The notes: generated by a model not told the origin, from the letters alone. 40,404 bases of DNA from Pseudomonadota bacterium (GCA_021815925.1 JAKAZL010000010.1:1-40404), one strand, 5' to 3'; positions 1 to 7,436 are shown, counted from the first letter of the stretch. Made by a program: numbers and translations.

Positions 1-116
1 TCGTCATGATCCCGATCATCGCCGCCTTGCAGTTCTTCGTCCTCGCCCCGGGCGTGTATCGTTCGCCACCCGGTCTACCACCCGGTCAGATTCTCATTCA
101 CCTGCTGGCGAGCTCC

Positions 117-640
117 CGCGCACCCCGTCCCTACGGACCCTGGCGTGCGCTCCCAGGGAATCTCAGCCTCCAGGCGCTGGTCAGCCAGCGGGGCCGGGTC
201 GTCATTCGTCGCCGCGGCGGAGGTCGAGTCTCGAGAGAGTTCCCTCCTCGACCTCAAGGCTCACCTCGATCGGCCTGCAGCAGACGGGACAGTCCTCGAC
301 ATATTGGGCCGAGCCTGAGCTGAGATCGACCTGCGTGTCGAAGCGCTCGCCACAGTACGGGCAGTGAACCGCGTGAAATTGCACGCCGCCCGCACCGCCG
401 CGGCCGCACTCCTCCACTCCCGGCTCGAAGACCGGCTCGAGGCCATAGCGCTCGTCCACGGCCCGGTCCCCGGCTCCGGAAGGCTCTCCGCGGTGATGTG
501 GTTTGGCACGGCGGCGTCTCATAAGGGTTCATGTTCTCGCTGCCGGGATACGTTGCTAACGGCCACCGTTACCGCTCCCCGAGCGCCGCCGCTCTAACTC
601 TATCAGTGTGAGCCGGTGACGCTATTCGCGTCGAGTGGCA
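117..640. repeat. 524-bp direct repeat, copy 1 (CPXCG gene repeat)
   Basis: This segment recurs in the same orientation at 6047-6570, offset 5930 bp. By eye I count about 19 substitutions and no indels, about 96% identity. Identity stops abruptly at both ends: before 117 and after about 640 the flanks are unrelated. It contains the whole CPXCG zinc-ribbon gene plus about 120-180 bp on each side. Six of the differences lie in the first 45 bp. The DNA between the copies carries two toxin-antitoxin operons and IS remnants, so the pair brackets acquired DNA. It lacks IS-like ends and any transposase gene, so I read it as a segmental duplication rather than a mobile element. Confidence 0.9.
202..384 (-). 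CDS. CPXCG motif-containing cysteine-rich protein, copy 1
   Basis: Small zinc-ribbon-like protein of about 60 residues, resembling the Cys_rich_CPXG family, whose function is not established. The motif CPYCG near residue 8 and DCPVCCRP about 25 residues later supply the cysteine pairs expected to bind one metal ion. The tail is acidic (EVSLEVEEG). I chose the GTG at 384 because family members are usually near 60 residues; an upstream ATG at 522 stays in frame and would add 46 low-complexity residues. No strong ribosome-binding site supports either start. A second copy lies at 6132-6314, and most differences in the cysteine core are silent. Confidence 0.7.
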   Translation of the reverse strand: MQFHAVHCPYCGERFDTQVDLSSGSAQYVEDCPVCCRPIEVSLEVEEGTLSRLDLRRGDE

Positions 641-656
641 ATTCCGGCTGCAACCC

Positions 657-755
657 TCAGTGGTAAGTCCAGGTGAACTCCGCGACTTTGCGGAAATGGT
701 CGTAGAAGAGATTGTACCCGCGGGCCTCGTTCCTCACCCATGACCTCTTGCTCAG
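657..755 (-). pseudogene. possible 3' remnant of an unrecognised gene
   Basis: Just outside the repeat edge, the minus strand reads about 30 codons to a TGA at 657-659, ending RKVAEFTWTYH. The composition (YNLFYDHF, aromatic-rich) looks like real protein rather than GC-rich shadow translation. A stop codon lies directly upstream and there is no convincing start, so I read it as the end of a truncated gene. I do not recognise the family. The rest of 523-839 shows nothing else. Confidence 0.25.
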
Positions 756-839
756 CTACCACACGGCTGAGCGCGCAACATCATCACTTCTGATTGAGCT
801 TCCGGACAGTCTTACTCTCCACTACCCTAATATCACGCG

Positions 840-1913
840 TCACGCCTCCGCGGTGGACGGCCGGTGCTCCAATCCGTCAGCCGCTCCGCGACCTGGCGCG
901 GCCTTGTTCACCTGTGCCGCAACTTCGGCACAAGCCTGCATGAGCTGATCGAAGGATAGGGCATCGCCGATCATCACATCGTCGGCCAGCATCGCTGCGT
1001 AATCCTCGGCAAGGGCTTCGCGGGGGTGTCCCTCGGGGACGATTCTCAGATGTCCTTGTGTTGCCCGGAGGTAGTTGATAACCGCGCCTTCGGTATCCTT
1101 CTCGATAAAGAAGCAGGACTTGTGCCGGGCGACGGCCGATGCGACCGCATGATCGGTGACGACGCTCGCGAAGTAAGGGCTGCGCGCGATGGCGGCCAAG
1201 TCGTGCCAATGTCGCGCATACCGCTCGCCGCGGATGCGAGCCTGCGCGCAATAGACGTGTGCCGCGGTAGCTTTTTCCCAGAAAGTTCGCGCTACGCTCA
1301 TCACCAAAGGTGTGGCCGTCGGGAACGATACGTCGGGCAAAAGCCCGTCCATGTCACAAACCACTGGGAGTACTTGGCGTGGCTCACCGGTGGCGCGGCC
1401 GCCGAATTCCAAGGTAACGACCGGTGGGACATAACCGGTGCCTTGTGCAAGCGCAGGATACTGCAGCAGCAGCTTGTCGTTCTCCTTGCCGGCCAGTTCG
1501 ACCTTGGCATCAAGCTGCTCACGGGCCAGCGATGCCTCGATGATCGGTTGTACGCTCGTCTTGATCCAGTCCGGCAGGCGATGTCGAATCGCCTTCGTCC
1601 ATTTATCGGCTCGGCTACGGCTGGTGGGGAGATCGCCGCCGTCACCGATCAGGTCCGGAATGAGCTTTCGGATGTCACAGGTGAGATCGATATCCTCTGA
1701 GAAGCGGTTGATGATCTTGTAGACTTTAGACAAGGACGTGCCGCCCTTGAAAGTCAGGTCGGCGGACAAGGGGGAGTCGAACAGGGCGCGCAGGGTCCAT
1801 ACCACCCACAGGTCTTTTTCGAGCAGGTGCGTGGGGCGTCCGGTTCGCGCACGCGCGTATTCCAGTCCTTCGCGCTGGTCATCCTGACCGAGATCGAAGA
1901 AGTAATCAGCCAC
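840..1913 (-). CDS. abiEii: AbiEii/AbiGii-family nucleotidyltransferase toxin
   Basis: Toxin of an AbiE-type (type IV) toxin-antitoxin and phage-defence module; characterised relatives are nucleotidyltransferases. The protein is 357 residues. Near residue 50 it has FKGGTSLSKVYK, the nucleotide-binding GG(T)S motif, followed by RFSEDIDL, the D-x-D metal-binding motif of this fold; both are intact. The reading frame continues upstream, but GTG at 1913 gives the family-like N-terminus (VADYFFDLG) and overlaps the antitoxin stop by 8 bp (GTGGCTGA), typical translational coupling. The upstream gene is the cognate AbiEi-like antitoxin. A remnant-rich setting suggests acquisition by transfer. The family call is firm; phage defence here is inferred. 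Confidence 0.85.
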   Translation of the reverse strand: MADYFFDLGQDDQREGLEYARARTGRPTHLLEKDLWVVWTLRALFDSPLSADLTFKGGTSLSKVYKIINRFSEDIDLTCDIRKLIPDLIGDGGDLPTSRSRADKWTKAIRHRLPDWIKTSVQPIIEASLAREQLDAKVELAGKENDKLLLQYPALAQGTGYVPPVVTLEFGGRATGEPRQVLPVVCDMDGLLPDVSFPTATPLVMSVARTFWEKATAAHVYCAQARIRGERYARHWHDLAAIARSPYFASVVTDHAVASAVARHKSCFFIEKDTEGAVINYLRATQGHLRIVPEGHPREALAEDYAAMLADDVMIGDALSFDQLMQACAEVAAQVNKAAPGRGAADGLEHRPSTAEA

Positions 1914-2502
1914 GCGCGGCTTCCCGGCCGATCGCCTGCGCCATCCAGGAGGGCAATGCCGCACGGACAGAGGCGAGAGCGCTCCATTCAGCGCGGGGAA
2001 GGGTTCGGCGTAGCGAGGCCAGCGACTCGCCTGCATGCGTCGGCCCCATCCAGGCCAGCGCACGCACAGCCGCCCCCGCCTGGCGTGTGCCCAGAGCCAA
2101 CATCCACCGCGGCGCATGCTTTATCAGCACTTCCGAGTGGCCTAATTTCAGCTTTCGAGTTTTTCCGGAGGTCAAGTAGACCTCCCGAATGGGCACCTGT
2201 TGCGTCAGCCCCAAGGCGTTGGCAGCGCGGGCACCATGCGGCGCGACGACGTCTCCGCTTTGCTCGGCCATTGCCTGCACGACTTTCTCCGGGGCAGGGG
2301 CGCGCGTGCCGAATCGGCTGGAGACTGGAGCGACGTAGATGCCGCGTGCCACGCGCAGCAGTTTGCCGGCCTTGGTCAGCCTAGAGAAGGCCTGATCGAT
2401 AGCCGGCCGGCTGCCCAGGTGCAGAAATTCCTTGGGTGACAGCACGCCCCCCTCCGGCAGAGATTCCGCCTGCAGCAAGATGGTTTCGGGCAGCGTGTTC
2501 AT
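1906..2502 (-). CDS. abiEi: AbiEi-like antitoxin / DUF6088-type winged-helix regulator
   Basis: Antitoxin and likely autorepressor of the AbiEii toxin encoded immediately downstream. The 198-residue protein begins with a winged helix (about residues 8-60, including GGVLSPKEFLHLGSR and the wing LLRVARGIYVAP), followed by a C-terminal domain with VVAPHGARAANALGL as in AbiEi-like and DUF6088 proteins. I chose ATG at 2502 (MNTLPET) over ATG at 2514 because GGAGG lies 5 nt before it. It overlaps the toxin by 8 bp, so both are made from one transcript. An 8-bp inverted repeat around the predicted -10 box just upstream is the probable operator. Confidence 0.8.
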   Translation of the reverse strand: MNTLPETILLQAESLPEGGVLSPKEFLHLGSRPAIDQAFSRLTKAGKLLRVARGIYVAPVSSRFGTRAPAPEKVVQAMAEQSGDVVAPHGARAANALGLTQQVPIREVYLTSGKTRKLKLGHSEVLIKHAPRWMLALGTRQAGAAVRALAWMGPTHAGESLASLRRTLPRAEWSALASVRAALPSWMAQAIGREAARG

Positions 2503-2516
2503 CGGCGCCTCCATAG

Positions 2517-2543
2517 GTCAGAAACTATACGCTGATTTCTGAC
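2517..2543 (-). promoter_or_regulatory. palindromic operator/promoter of the AbiE operon
   Basis: Perfect 8-bp inverted repeats GTCAGAAA (2517-2524) and TTTCTGAC (2536-2543) are separated by 11 bp. On the minus strand the spacer contains TATAGT, a good -10 hexamer, so a protein bound to both arms would block the promoter. The site lies 15 bp before the antitoxin start. Negative autoregulation through inverted repeats is established for AbiEi antitoxins; that this one binds here is inference. Confidence 0.65.
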
Positions 2544-3145
2544 ATATGCCAAGCATGCCAAGACGACTGGCCCCGGCCCTCGTCCGGCCAGAGCGTGCAA
2601 GTCTCTGAATCCCTTGGAAGCGGCCAGCCAATGATCCGCCCCAGCTATATCGCGCGCTGGCCGCGGCACCCCCTCTCGCGGGCGCCTTACGACTCGCGGG
2701 TCTCGCCAAGGAAACGCGTTGCCGAGGCGGCCCGTATCCGGCCCGGCTCCCGCGCCTTCGTGCCCGCGCGTCTCGGTCACGACGAGCGCGACGAGAGCCT
2801 CGCGCCTCTCGGCGATGGACGAGACCGACCGATAGGGCTTTGACGAGGTTGTCGCAGAGGAGCAGTTCAATCCGCCATCATCCCCCCTGGGATACGCACT
2901 TCGCGTGGCGCAACGATAATCCGAAATTGTCCCCGTCCCAGTGAAGGACGCAGGCCTCTGCCGCCGCCGTCCTGCCCCAACCACGGTCCGTCCCCGTGTG
3001 CGGCGTCAAATCAGACAGGCTCGGCGGCTCTTCACCTGTGAGATATGGCCGGGAGCCTTCGAAGACATGCGAAAGACCTGCACGAGACCGCTGAACGTCG
3101 ATGTGCTCCTCGAAGCATGATATTGGTCCCGCGCTGAGCCGACAG
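2544..3145. other. intergenic stretch without a recognisable gene
   Basis: About 600 bp between the AbiE operator and the promoter at 3169. A minus-strand frame stays open from 2984 to 2499, but its translation is arginine-rich, matches no family I know and runs into the antitoxin gene. I see no RNA gene, CRISPR array or terminal inverted repeat. It may be decayed mobile DNA. Confidence 0.5.
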
Positions 3146-3168
3146 GACAGCGGGGTCCGTGCGTTTGA

Positions 3169-3174
3169 TATAAT
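3169..3174 (+). promoter_or_regulatory. consensus -10 box just before an ATG (possible leaderless start)
   Basis: TATAAT matches the sigma-70 -10 consensus perfectly and ends 6 bp before ATG 3181. Transcription from it would begin at or next to the ATG, so the mRNA would be leaderless. The -35 position (3146-3151) is poor. The surrounding bases are AT-rich compared with the region. Confidence 0.45.
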
Positions 3175-3180
3175 TGAATA

Positions 3181-3558
3181 ATGCCGTACCGCGTTCAGAA
3201 ACCGTACCTTATCGTCAGCGGAAGAAGAATCGTCAGTCCCGCCGCCGTTCCACAGCGGCTGCCGTTCTGCGACCGATGCAGCGAGTTAGCGGCTACGCAC
3301 GCCGCCGTTCACACCGAAGTGGCGCTCGACCGTTGGTGGAAATGGCTTTCCTATCCGCGGTTCTCTTGCCAGCCCGAAGCGTTGATGGGATGTGAAAAGC
3401 ATCCCGTGCAGTCCGAGGTTCGTTTCCTGGACGGACGCGTCGAGCCATTCACTCAGGTTCCATTGGCGAGACGGCGACGACTCACCGAACGCGATGTCGT
3501 CTTGGCGGCTGTCTTTGGCCTCGTGTTTGCTGTCGCCCTCGCCCTGCTTCACCTTTGA
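3181..3558 (+). CDS. small single-pass membrane protein of unknown function
   Basis: A 125-residue protein I do not recognise. Residues 1-100 are soluble and contain FCDRC near residue 30 and further cysteines (FSCQPE, GCEKHP), which could bind a metal. Residues about 105-125 form a hydrophobic helix ending at the C-terminus (VVLAAVFGLVFAVALALLHL), suggesting a tail-anchored topology with the soluble part in the cytoplasm; the preceding RRRRLTE is positively charged, as expected. There is no ribosome-binding site, but a consensus -10 box lies only 6 bp upstream. The opposite-strand frame is a shadow. It stands alone between an AbiE operon and an IS66 remnant. Confidence 0.5.
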   Translation: MPYRVQKPYLIVSGRRIVSPAAVPQRLPFCDRCSELAATHAAVHTEVALDRWWKWLSYPRFSCQPEALMGCEKHPVQSEVRFLDGRVEPFTQVPLARRRRLTERDVVLAAVFGLVFAVALALLHL

Positions 3559-3878
3559 GCGGCCAGGAGTGACCCACATGGGGGAGAAAGCGCCCCAGAA
3601 CCTAGCCGACCCATCCCCCCGATCCCGCTGCACTCCTAAGGCGCTGGCACTTTCGCGTAGATAGGATGCAAGGCGCATATTACGAAGCGGCGCGACAATC
3701 TGACGGTCGGAATTACTGACTCGGGATCCCGGTATTGACGTTAACTGAGATCGTTGGCATAAAAGTCTTTGCTTCGATCTTGAGAAGTCAGAATAAAGAC
3801 GTTCAAATTCTTGTCGCAATGCTGAGCATTCTTGCTGCCGTGCTGTCAGCCCTCCAAACGTTACTCGGCGCCTAACAG

Positions 3879-4063
3879 GTTGGCATCGCCGAGTCCCTCA
3901 TCGTCACCTGCCGCCTGCACGGCATCAACGTCTACACCTACTTCGTCGACGTCCTGCAACGAGTGGGCGAGCATCCCGCGTCGCCGACCTCACTCCGAGA
4001 CTGTGGAAACGGTACTTCGCCGCGAATCCGCTGCGCTCGGCATCGCACAGCCTCGCCGCGTAG
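3879..4063 (+). pseudogene. IS66-family transposase C-terminal remnant
   Basis: Only the last 60 or so codons survive. The first frame reads LIVTCRLHGINVYTYFVDVLQRVGEHPAS, the typical IS66 C-terminal helix region. After that a frameshift near 3985 moves to a second frame reading LTPRLWKRYFAANPLRS before TAG at 4061. Both halves match the C-terminal domain of IS66 TnpC proteins. No start, upstream IS66 genes or inverted repeat were found. Confidence 0.8.
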
Positions 4064-4073
4064 GCGACCTGCT

Positions 4074-4484
4074 ATGAAGCTGGTGTGGCAATCGAGTAAG
4101 CCCTACCCCGTCGGCATTCGACTGGTGCTGCTGATATACGTAGTGGCTTTCTCTATCGGCACTGCGACGCACCTTATTAGCATCCTAAATGGGTGGTGCC
4201 TTCCACATCACCCGCTCGTCAACAGCTACTGGGCTTCTCTCGTCCTCCTGGACCCTCTGGCAATCGTTCTTCTGCTGAAAGCGCCCAAGGCAGGCTTACT
4301 GCTTGCCTTGGTCATCATGGTGACAGACGTGGGAATCAATTCCGCAGTGTCATACATGTACTTGGACCGCGGCGGGGTATACGCCGTCAACTACTTCGTT
4401 CAGCTCCAGTCAGTCTTCCTGGGTTTCCTGCTCGGTTCGGCACCGTTCGTTGGTAGATACGTCAGCCGTCAAGACGCCGCATAA
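4074..4484 (+). CDS. small polytopic membrane protein of unknown function
   Basis: A 136-residue protein with about four hydrophobic segments (roughly residues 13-35, 50-70, 73-92 and 108-130) and short polar loops, predicted in the inner membrane. I do not recognise the family. ATG at 4074 is the first start before the hydrophobic core; the frame runs further upstream but into the IS66 remnant. No strong ribosome-binding site is visible. It begins 10 bp after the decayed transposase stop, so its neighbours give no functional clue. Codon use is less GC-biased than the housekeeping part of the window, in keeping with acquired DNA. Confidence 0.6.
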   Translation: MKLVWQSSKPYPVGIRLVLLIYVVAFSIGTATHLISILNGWCLPHHPLVNSYWASLVLLDPLAIVLLLKAPKAGLLLALVIMVTDVGINSAVSYMYLDRGGVYAVNYFVQLQSVFLGFLLGSAPFVGRYVSRQDAA

Positions 4485-4538
4485 TTACCTCTTACGTTCG
4501 GACGGAGCGCCAGACCTCACGTCGGCCGATCACGGGAC

Positions 4539-4696
4539 GCAGGTCGACGGGCACATGGACACGGACTGTCCAAATACCGCCTCGTCGTAGCGCGTAAATG
4601 AGCCCCCGCCGTGGCATTGCCAACGCAAGCACCGGATCGGGAGAAAATCGCTGTTAAATCAGCGATCTGGAATGAATGGTGGAGCGGCGGGGGATC
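4539..4696. repeat. tRNA-Ala 3'-end direct repeat (candidate distal att site)
   Basis: This segment repeats 10941-11099 with roughly 85-90% identity. It contains the last 20 bp of tRNA-Ala (4677-4696, identical to the real tRNA), the tRNA terminator hairpin (about 4649-4669) and about 100 bp of former downstream sequence. Similarity ends inside the T-arm, so this is a 3' fragment and not a second tRNA. An integrated element duplicates the 3' end of its target tRNA at the far end in this way. The enclosed 6.4 kb lies on the 3' side of the intact tRNA, as expected. Confidence 0.75.
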
Positions 4697-5037
4697 AAAT
4701 AGATCCATAACTTGTTATTTGAGTTGGCTATTCTACAAACTAACCTCCGTGATACCCCATTCGATACCCCACCCCAGCACGTTGCTGCGAATAGACGGCG
4801 ATGGACTGTCCGAAAATTCGTCTTTCGATAGAGTTCCTGCTGCTCCATGCGCTCCAAAAATGCCGCCGCCGGGATTTCAGGGGCGGTTCATTCGTGGACG
4901 GATCAATCCCAGGATTTGGCGGTCGTGGTCTCGACCCAGTGACCGACATCAGCTGACGGTTCTCGACAGGCCGGTATGTCAGCGCCCGCGTGCCTCAAGA
5001 AGCGAAATGGGCCGCTGCCGCCTGTGCTGCAGGCCCT
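4697..5037. other. island edge: 9-bp tandem repeat, no gene
   Basis: Two copies of GATACCCCA (4751-4759 and 4763-4771) sit 12 bp apart, about 55 bp inside the tRNA fragment. Short GATACCCC-type repeats commonly flank attachment sites of tyrosine-integrase islands, so this could be a leftover of the element end. The remaining bases to 5037 hold no recognisable gene; an integrase would be expected near here and is absent. Confidence 0.4.
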
Positions 5038-5385
5038 CTATAACCGCATCTCGGCCGAGATCGCATCGTAGGGAGCCGAGACCTGACCGTCCTTACGCTG
5101 CACGAGGCCGGAAGCCGCCAAAGTCTCAACGTCCTCGTGCACGCGCTTGTAGTCGCGCCCCAGTCGATTCGCGAGCGCCTTGATCGACGGTGCGGGCTCA
5201 CGATGCACCTCCCGCAGCAGTTCCAGGCGCTTGCCACTGAGGGCACTCATCATCGACGATAGATTCGGGAACGTCACGTGCTGCTCGCGCACACGCTCAC
5301 CGCCCTCGAGCCGATGCCAAGCGCTCGCAAAGCGCTTGCCCATGTCATCCAGCGTACCGACATGCACTTTGACTTTCTTGCTCAT
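5038..5385 (-). CDS. HVO_A0114/COG4190-type winged-helix antitoxin (TumA-like)
   Basis: DNA-binding antitoxin partner of the TumE-family protein encoded upstream. The 115-residue protein has a basic N-terminus, the segment FPNLSSMMSALSGKRLELLREVH and a winged helix (about 45-105) with APSIKALANRLGRDYKRVHEDVETLAASGLV, which closely fits the HVO_A0114 family of putative regulators. Its ATG overlaps the toxin stop by 4 bp (ATGA), so translation is coupled. The order is toxin first, antitoxin second, the reverse of most type II modules but usual for this pair. It probably represses its own operon through the TATGGC palindromes upstream of the toxin gene. Family recognition is good; activity is inferred. 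Confidence 0.75.
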   Translation of the reverse strand: MSKKVKVHVGTLDDMGKRFASAWHRLEGGERVREQHVTFPNLSSMMSALSGKRLELLREVHREPAPSIKALANRLGRDYKRVHEDVETLAASGLVQRKDGQVSAPYDAISAEMRL

Positions 5386-5669
5386 GATTTACCTCGCACC
5401 CGACGCACATCCGTCAGAAAATCGTCGATCAGCTGTTCCACACTCATGAACGCGTATCGCTCTTCCTTGCCTCGGATATGCCGATGATCGCCCTTACCGC
5501 GCTCATTGTCGTAGCTGACGATTCGCTCGCCCTTCCGTCCGTAGAACAGGCTGTACTTGAGTCTATGACCGCTGCCGGCCACGGGCTTCGGGACCTCCCA
5601 GATCTTCATCTCCACGAGGGTCCCATCGGGCAGCACTTGCTTGTCGTGGTACGCGAGCACAGCCTTCAT
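5382..5669 (-). CDS. TumE-family toxin (DUF6516-like)
   Basis: Toxin of a TumE/TumA-type toxin-antitoxin pair. The 95-residue protein contains the conserved run SLFYGRKGERIVSYDNERGKGDHRH, with the DNERGKGDHRH block typical of this family, and ends with VEQLIDDFLTDV. I chose ATG at 5669 (MKAVLAYHDK) because relatives begin MKA; an in-frame ATG at 5681 is possible. Neither has a good ribosome-binding site. The gene overlaps its antitoxin gene by 4 bp. Two TATGGC-N7-GCCATA palindromes cover the start and upstream region, indicating tight autoregulation. The molecular target is not deducible from sequence. Confidence 0.75.
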   Translation of the reverse strand: MKAVLAYHDKQVLPDGTLVEMKIWEVPKPVAGSGHRLKYSLFYGRKGERIVSYDNERGKGDHRHIRGKEERYAFMSVEQLIDDFLTDVRRVRGKS

Positions 5670-5714
5670 ATGGCGTATCATGCCATATAGGCAGCTATGG
5701 CATCAAGCGCCATA
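5668..5714 (-). promoter_or_regulatory. two tandem TATGGC-N7-GCCATA operators of the TumE/TumA operon
   Basis: Two palindromes share the same arms and spacing: TATGGC-N7-GCCATA at 5669-5687 (extended by one matching base on each side) and at 5696-5714. Their centres are 27 bp apart. The first overlaps the probable toxin start codon and the second covers the promoter region. Paired identical operators suggest cooperative binding by the winged-helix antitoxin or the complex; that link is inferred. Confidence 0.7.
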
Positions 5715-5887
5715 AACCATGGCACTAGCTCGGATCGGAATCGCATCGCGCCTACCTAATCGGCGCGCATGCCGGCACCCTCCGAGCGCTCCGCCGGCCA
5801 TTCCGCACCGTCTGCAGGAACGACGCCCCCGCGTTTTTTTGAGAAGCCGAAGGCTTTGGAGTCTATTCCCCGGGGAGGAGATTGGAC

Positions 5888-5965
5888 GTGAAGAAGCGGT
5901 TTTCAGAAAAGCAGATCATCGGCTTCCTGAAGGAAGCGGATCGCGGGGTGGCAGTTCAGGACACC
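5888..5965 (+). pseudogene. IS3-family orfA N-terminal remnant
   Basis: After a good ribosome-binding site (GGGGAGGAG) a GTG opens the frame KKRFSEKQIIGFLKEADRGV, the characteristic N-terminus of IS3-group OrfA proteins (helix-turn-helix start). Similarity stops after about 26 codons, and 6047 begins repeat copy 2. The rest of orfA, orfB and the IS ends are missing. The preceding 5715-5887 contains no other gene. Confidence 0.75.
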
Positions 5966-6046
5966 GTTCCGGCCATGGCGGACAGTCCAGGCGCACGCCC
6001 GAAGTGTACGACCGCGTGCATTCGCCATCGGGGTCTGGACCTCCTC

Positions 6047-6570
6047 CGCGCACCCCGTCCCTAGGGGCCCCGGCCTACGCTCCCAGGGTATCTCAGCCTC
6101 CAGGCGCTGGTCAGCCAGCGGGGCCCGGTCGTCATTCGTCGCCGCGGCGCAGGTCGAGGCTCGAGAGAGCTCCCTCCTCGACCTCAAGGCTCACCTCGAT
6201 CGGCCTGCAGCAGACGGGACAGTCCTCGACATATTGGGCCGAGCCTGAGCTGAGATCGACCTGCGTGTCGAATCGCTCGCCACAGTACGGGCAGTGCACC
6301 GCGTGAAATTGCACGCCGCCCGCACCGCCGCGGCCGCACTCCTCCACTCCCGGTTCGAAGACCGGCTCGAGGCCATAGCGCTCGTCCACGGTCCGGTCCC
6401 CGGCTCCGGAAGGCTCTCCGCGGTGATGTGGTTTGGCACGGTGGCGTCTCATGAGGGTTCATGTTCTCGCTGCCGGGATACGTTGCTAACGGCCACCGTT
6501 ACCGCTCGCCGAGCGCCGCCGCTCTAACTCTATCAGTGTGAGCCGGTGACGCTCTTCGCGGCGAGTGGCA
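6047..6570. repeat. 524-bp direct repeat, copy 2 (CPXCG gene repeat)
   Basis: Second copy of the segment at 117-640, same orientation, about 19 substitutions. Its left end abuts the debris of an IS3 orfA, and its right end abuts a probable phage remnant. The tRNA-derived repeat has an offset of about 6403 bp, not 5930, so the two repeat pairs reflect different events. Confidence 0.9.
6132..6314 (-). CDS. CPXCG motif-containing cysteine-rich protein, copy 2
   Basis: Near-identical to the protein at 202-384: all cysteines (CPYCG, DCPVCC) are kept, and the only changes in the 60-residue core are Thr to Ala and Arg to Ser in the acidic tail. The nucleotide changes inside the cysteine core are silent. 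That pattern suggests both copies were held under protein-level selection for some time, or that the duplication is recent. GTG at 6314 is chosen as for copy 1; the alternative in-frame ATG is at 6452. Function unknown; a metal-binding zinc ribbon is likely. Confidence 0.7.
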   Translation of the reverse strand: MQFHAVHCPYCGERFDTQVDLSSGSAQYVEDCPVCCRPIEVSLEVEEGALSSLDLRRGDE

Positions 6571-6660
6571 TTACTCGCGCCAAATCAAAAGGCAAACGCC
6601 CAAGATAGTCCGGTACCACATCACTCCTAAATTACTAAGCCCAGCCTTACTACCAGGCGC

Positions 6661-6972
6661 GGATGGACCGCCGCTGTCACCGCCGAAGCAATCCGCAGCG
6701 AGCCAACCGCAAAGTGGGGCTTGCCGGCCCTGGAGTTCGCGGATCACGTCTGCTTCGCGAAGACTGGCGTCCCCGCCGAATATATCGCCGACCAGTTCGC
6801 TGAGGCTAGCGCGCAGTCCTACCCAACGCGCAAGGCAAATCGCGTGCCGGAGTGGCAGCAGATGAAGCGGATGCTCGCCGACGGCGACAAGTTGGACGTG
6901 CCCAGCCTCTATATCAGCCGAGCCTGTGATTACGTTTCGACAACGGTATCCTTCCTCGCGCCTCCAAAATGA
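6661..6972 (+). pseudogene. probable phage terminase large-subunit C-terminal remnant
   Basis: About 100 codons end at TGA 6970-6972. The pattern EYIADQFAEA, then NRVPEWQQMKRMLADG, then PSLYISRACDYVSTTVSFLAPP follows the order seen at the end of phage terminase nuclease domains: an IAEQ-like helix, an 'N-R-V-x-x-W' segment, and a strand with 'C' leading to the final helix. The front two thirds of the gene are missing, with stops upstream. If correct, the island contains prophage debris. The match is from memory of family patterns, so confidence is moderate. Confidence 0.45.
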
Positions 6973-7436
6973 ACACTTTAGTGTCCATGAAAGTCGATCA
7001 AATCGAGTCACCCTCAACTATGTGTGCCTCGCTCATCACGCATGAGAGTCTGCACACGCGAGGAAACTGTGCCAGCAGATGTGGATTTACTCTGCAAGCG
7101 AATCGAATACTCTGCGAGCGCCAAGCGATCCGTATGCGGCCCGCAGCGCAGCCGCGCGCCCCAGCCCCCTGACTCCACTCGATGCTCGGCTCATGACCCC
7201 CTGCCCCTTCTCGCCGATGCGGCCCGTGCGCCGCAATGCCCTCGGGGAGGACTCGCCGGCCGTTCGAGTATCGCATGCTGGTCGATTCGACGGCTGGCCC
7301 GCCGCAGAATTCCCTGGCGGTGTGCCGAGGGTACGAGAACCACTCAGGCGCTCCAAGAATGGAAAACCCATGGACCGCTTGGGCTGATGTCAGCGTGTTC
7401 ATACGCACCGGTGACCGGCAGACGGCGTGCCGCCCG
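6973..7436. other. intergenic stretch without a recognisable gene
   Basis: Frames stay open on both strands here because of base composition, but none gives a family-like translation or a supported start. It lies between the phage-like remnant and the 3' end of the MFS gene. I see no clear terminator hairpin with a T-run. Confidence 0.5.

Noticed and set aside
1-116. A coding region beginning at ATG 6
   Set aside because: The first 25 residues look hydrophobic and possibly real, but the frame runs into the repeat block as shadow translation, and upstream sequence is not available to judge.
2499-2984. A gene upstream of the AbiE operon on the minus strand
   Set aside because: No supported start, Arg-rich translation, and it overlaps the antitoxin start and operator.
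4677-4700. A second tRNA-Ala gene
   Set aside because: Only the last 20 bp are present; the sequence diverges in the T-arm, so it is a 3' fragment.
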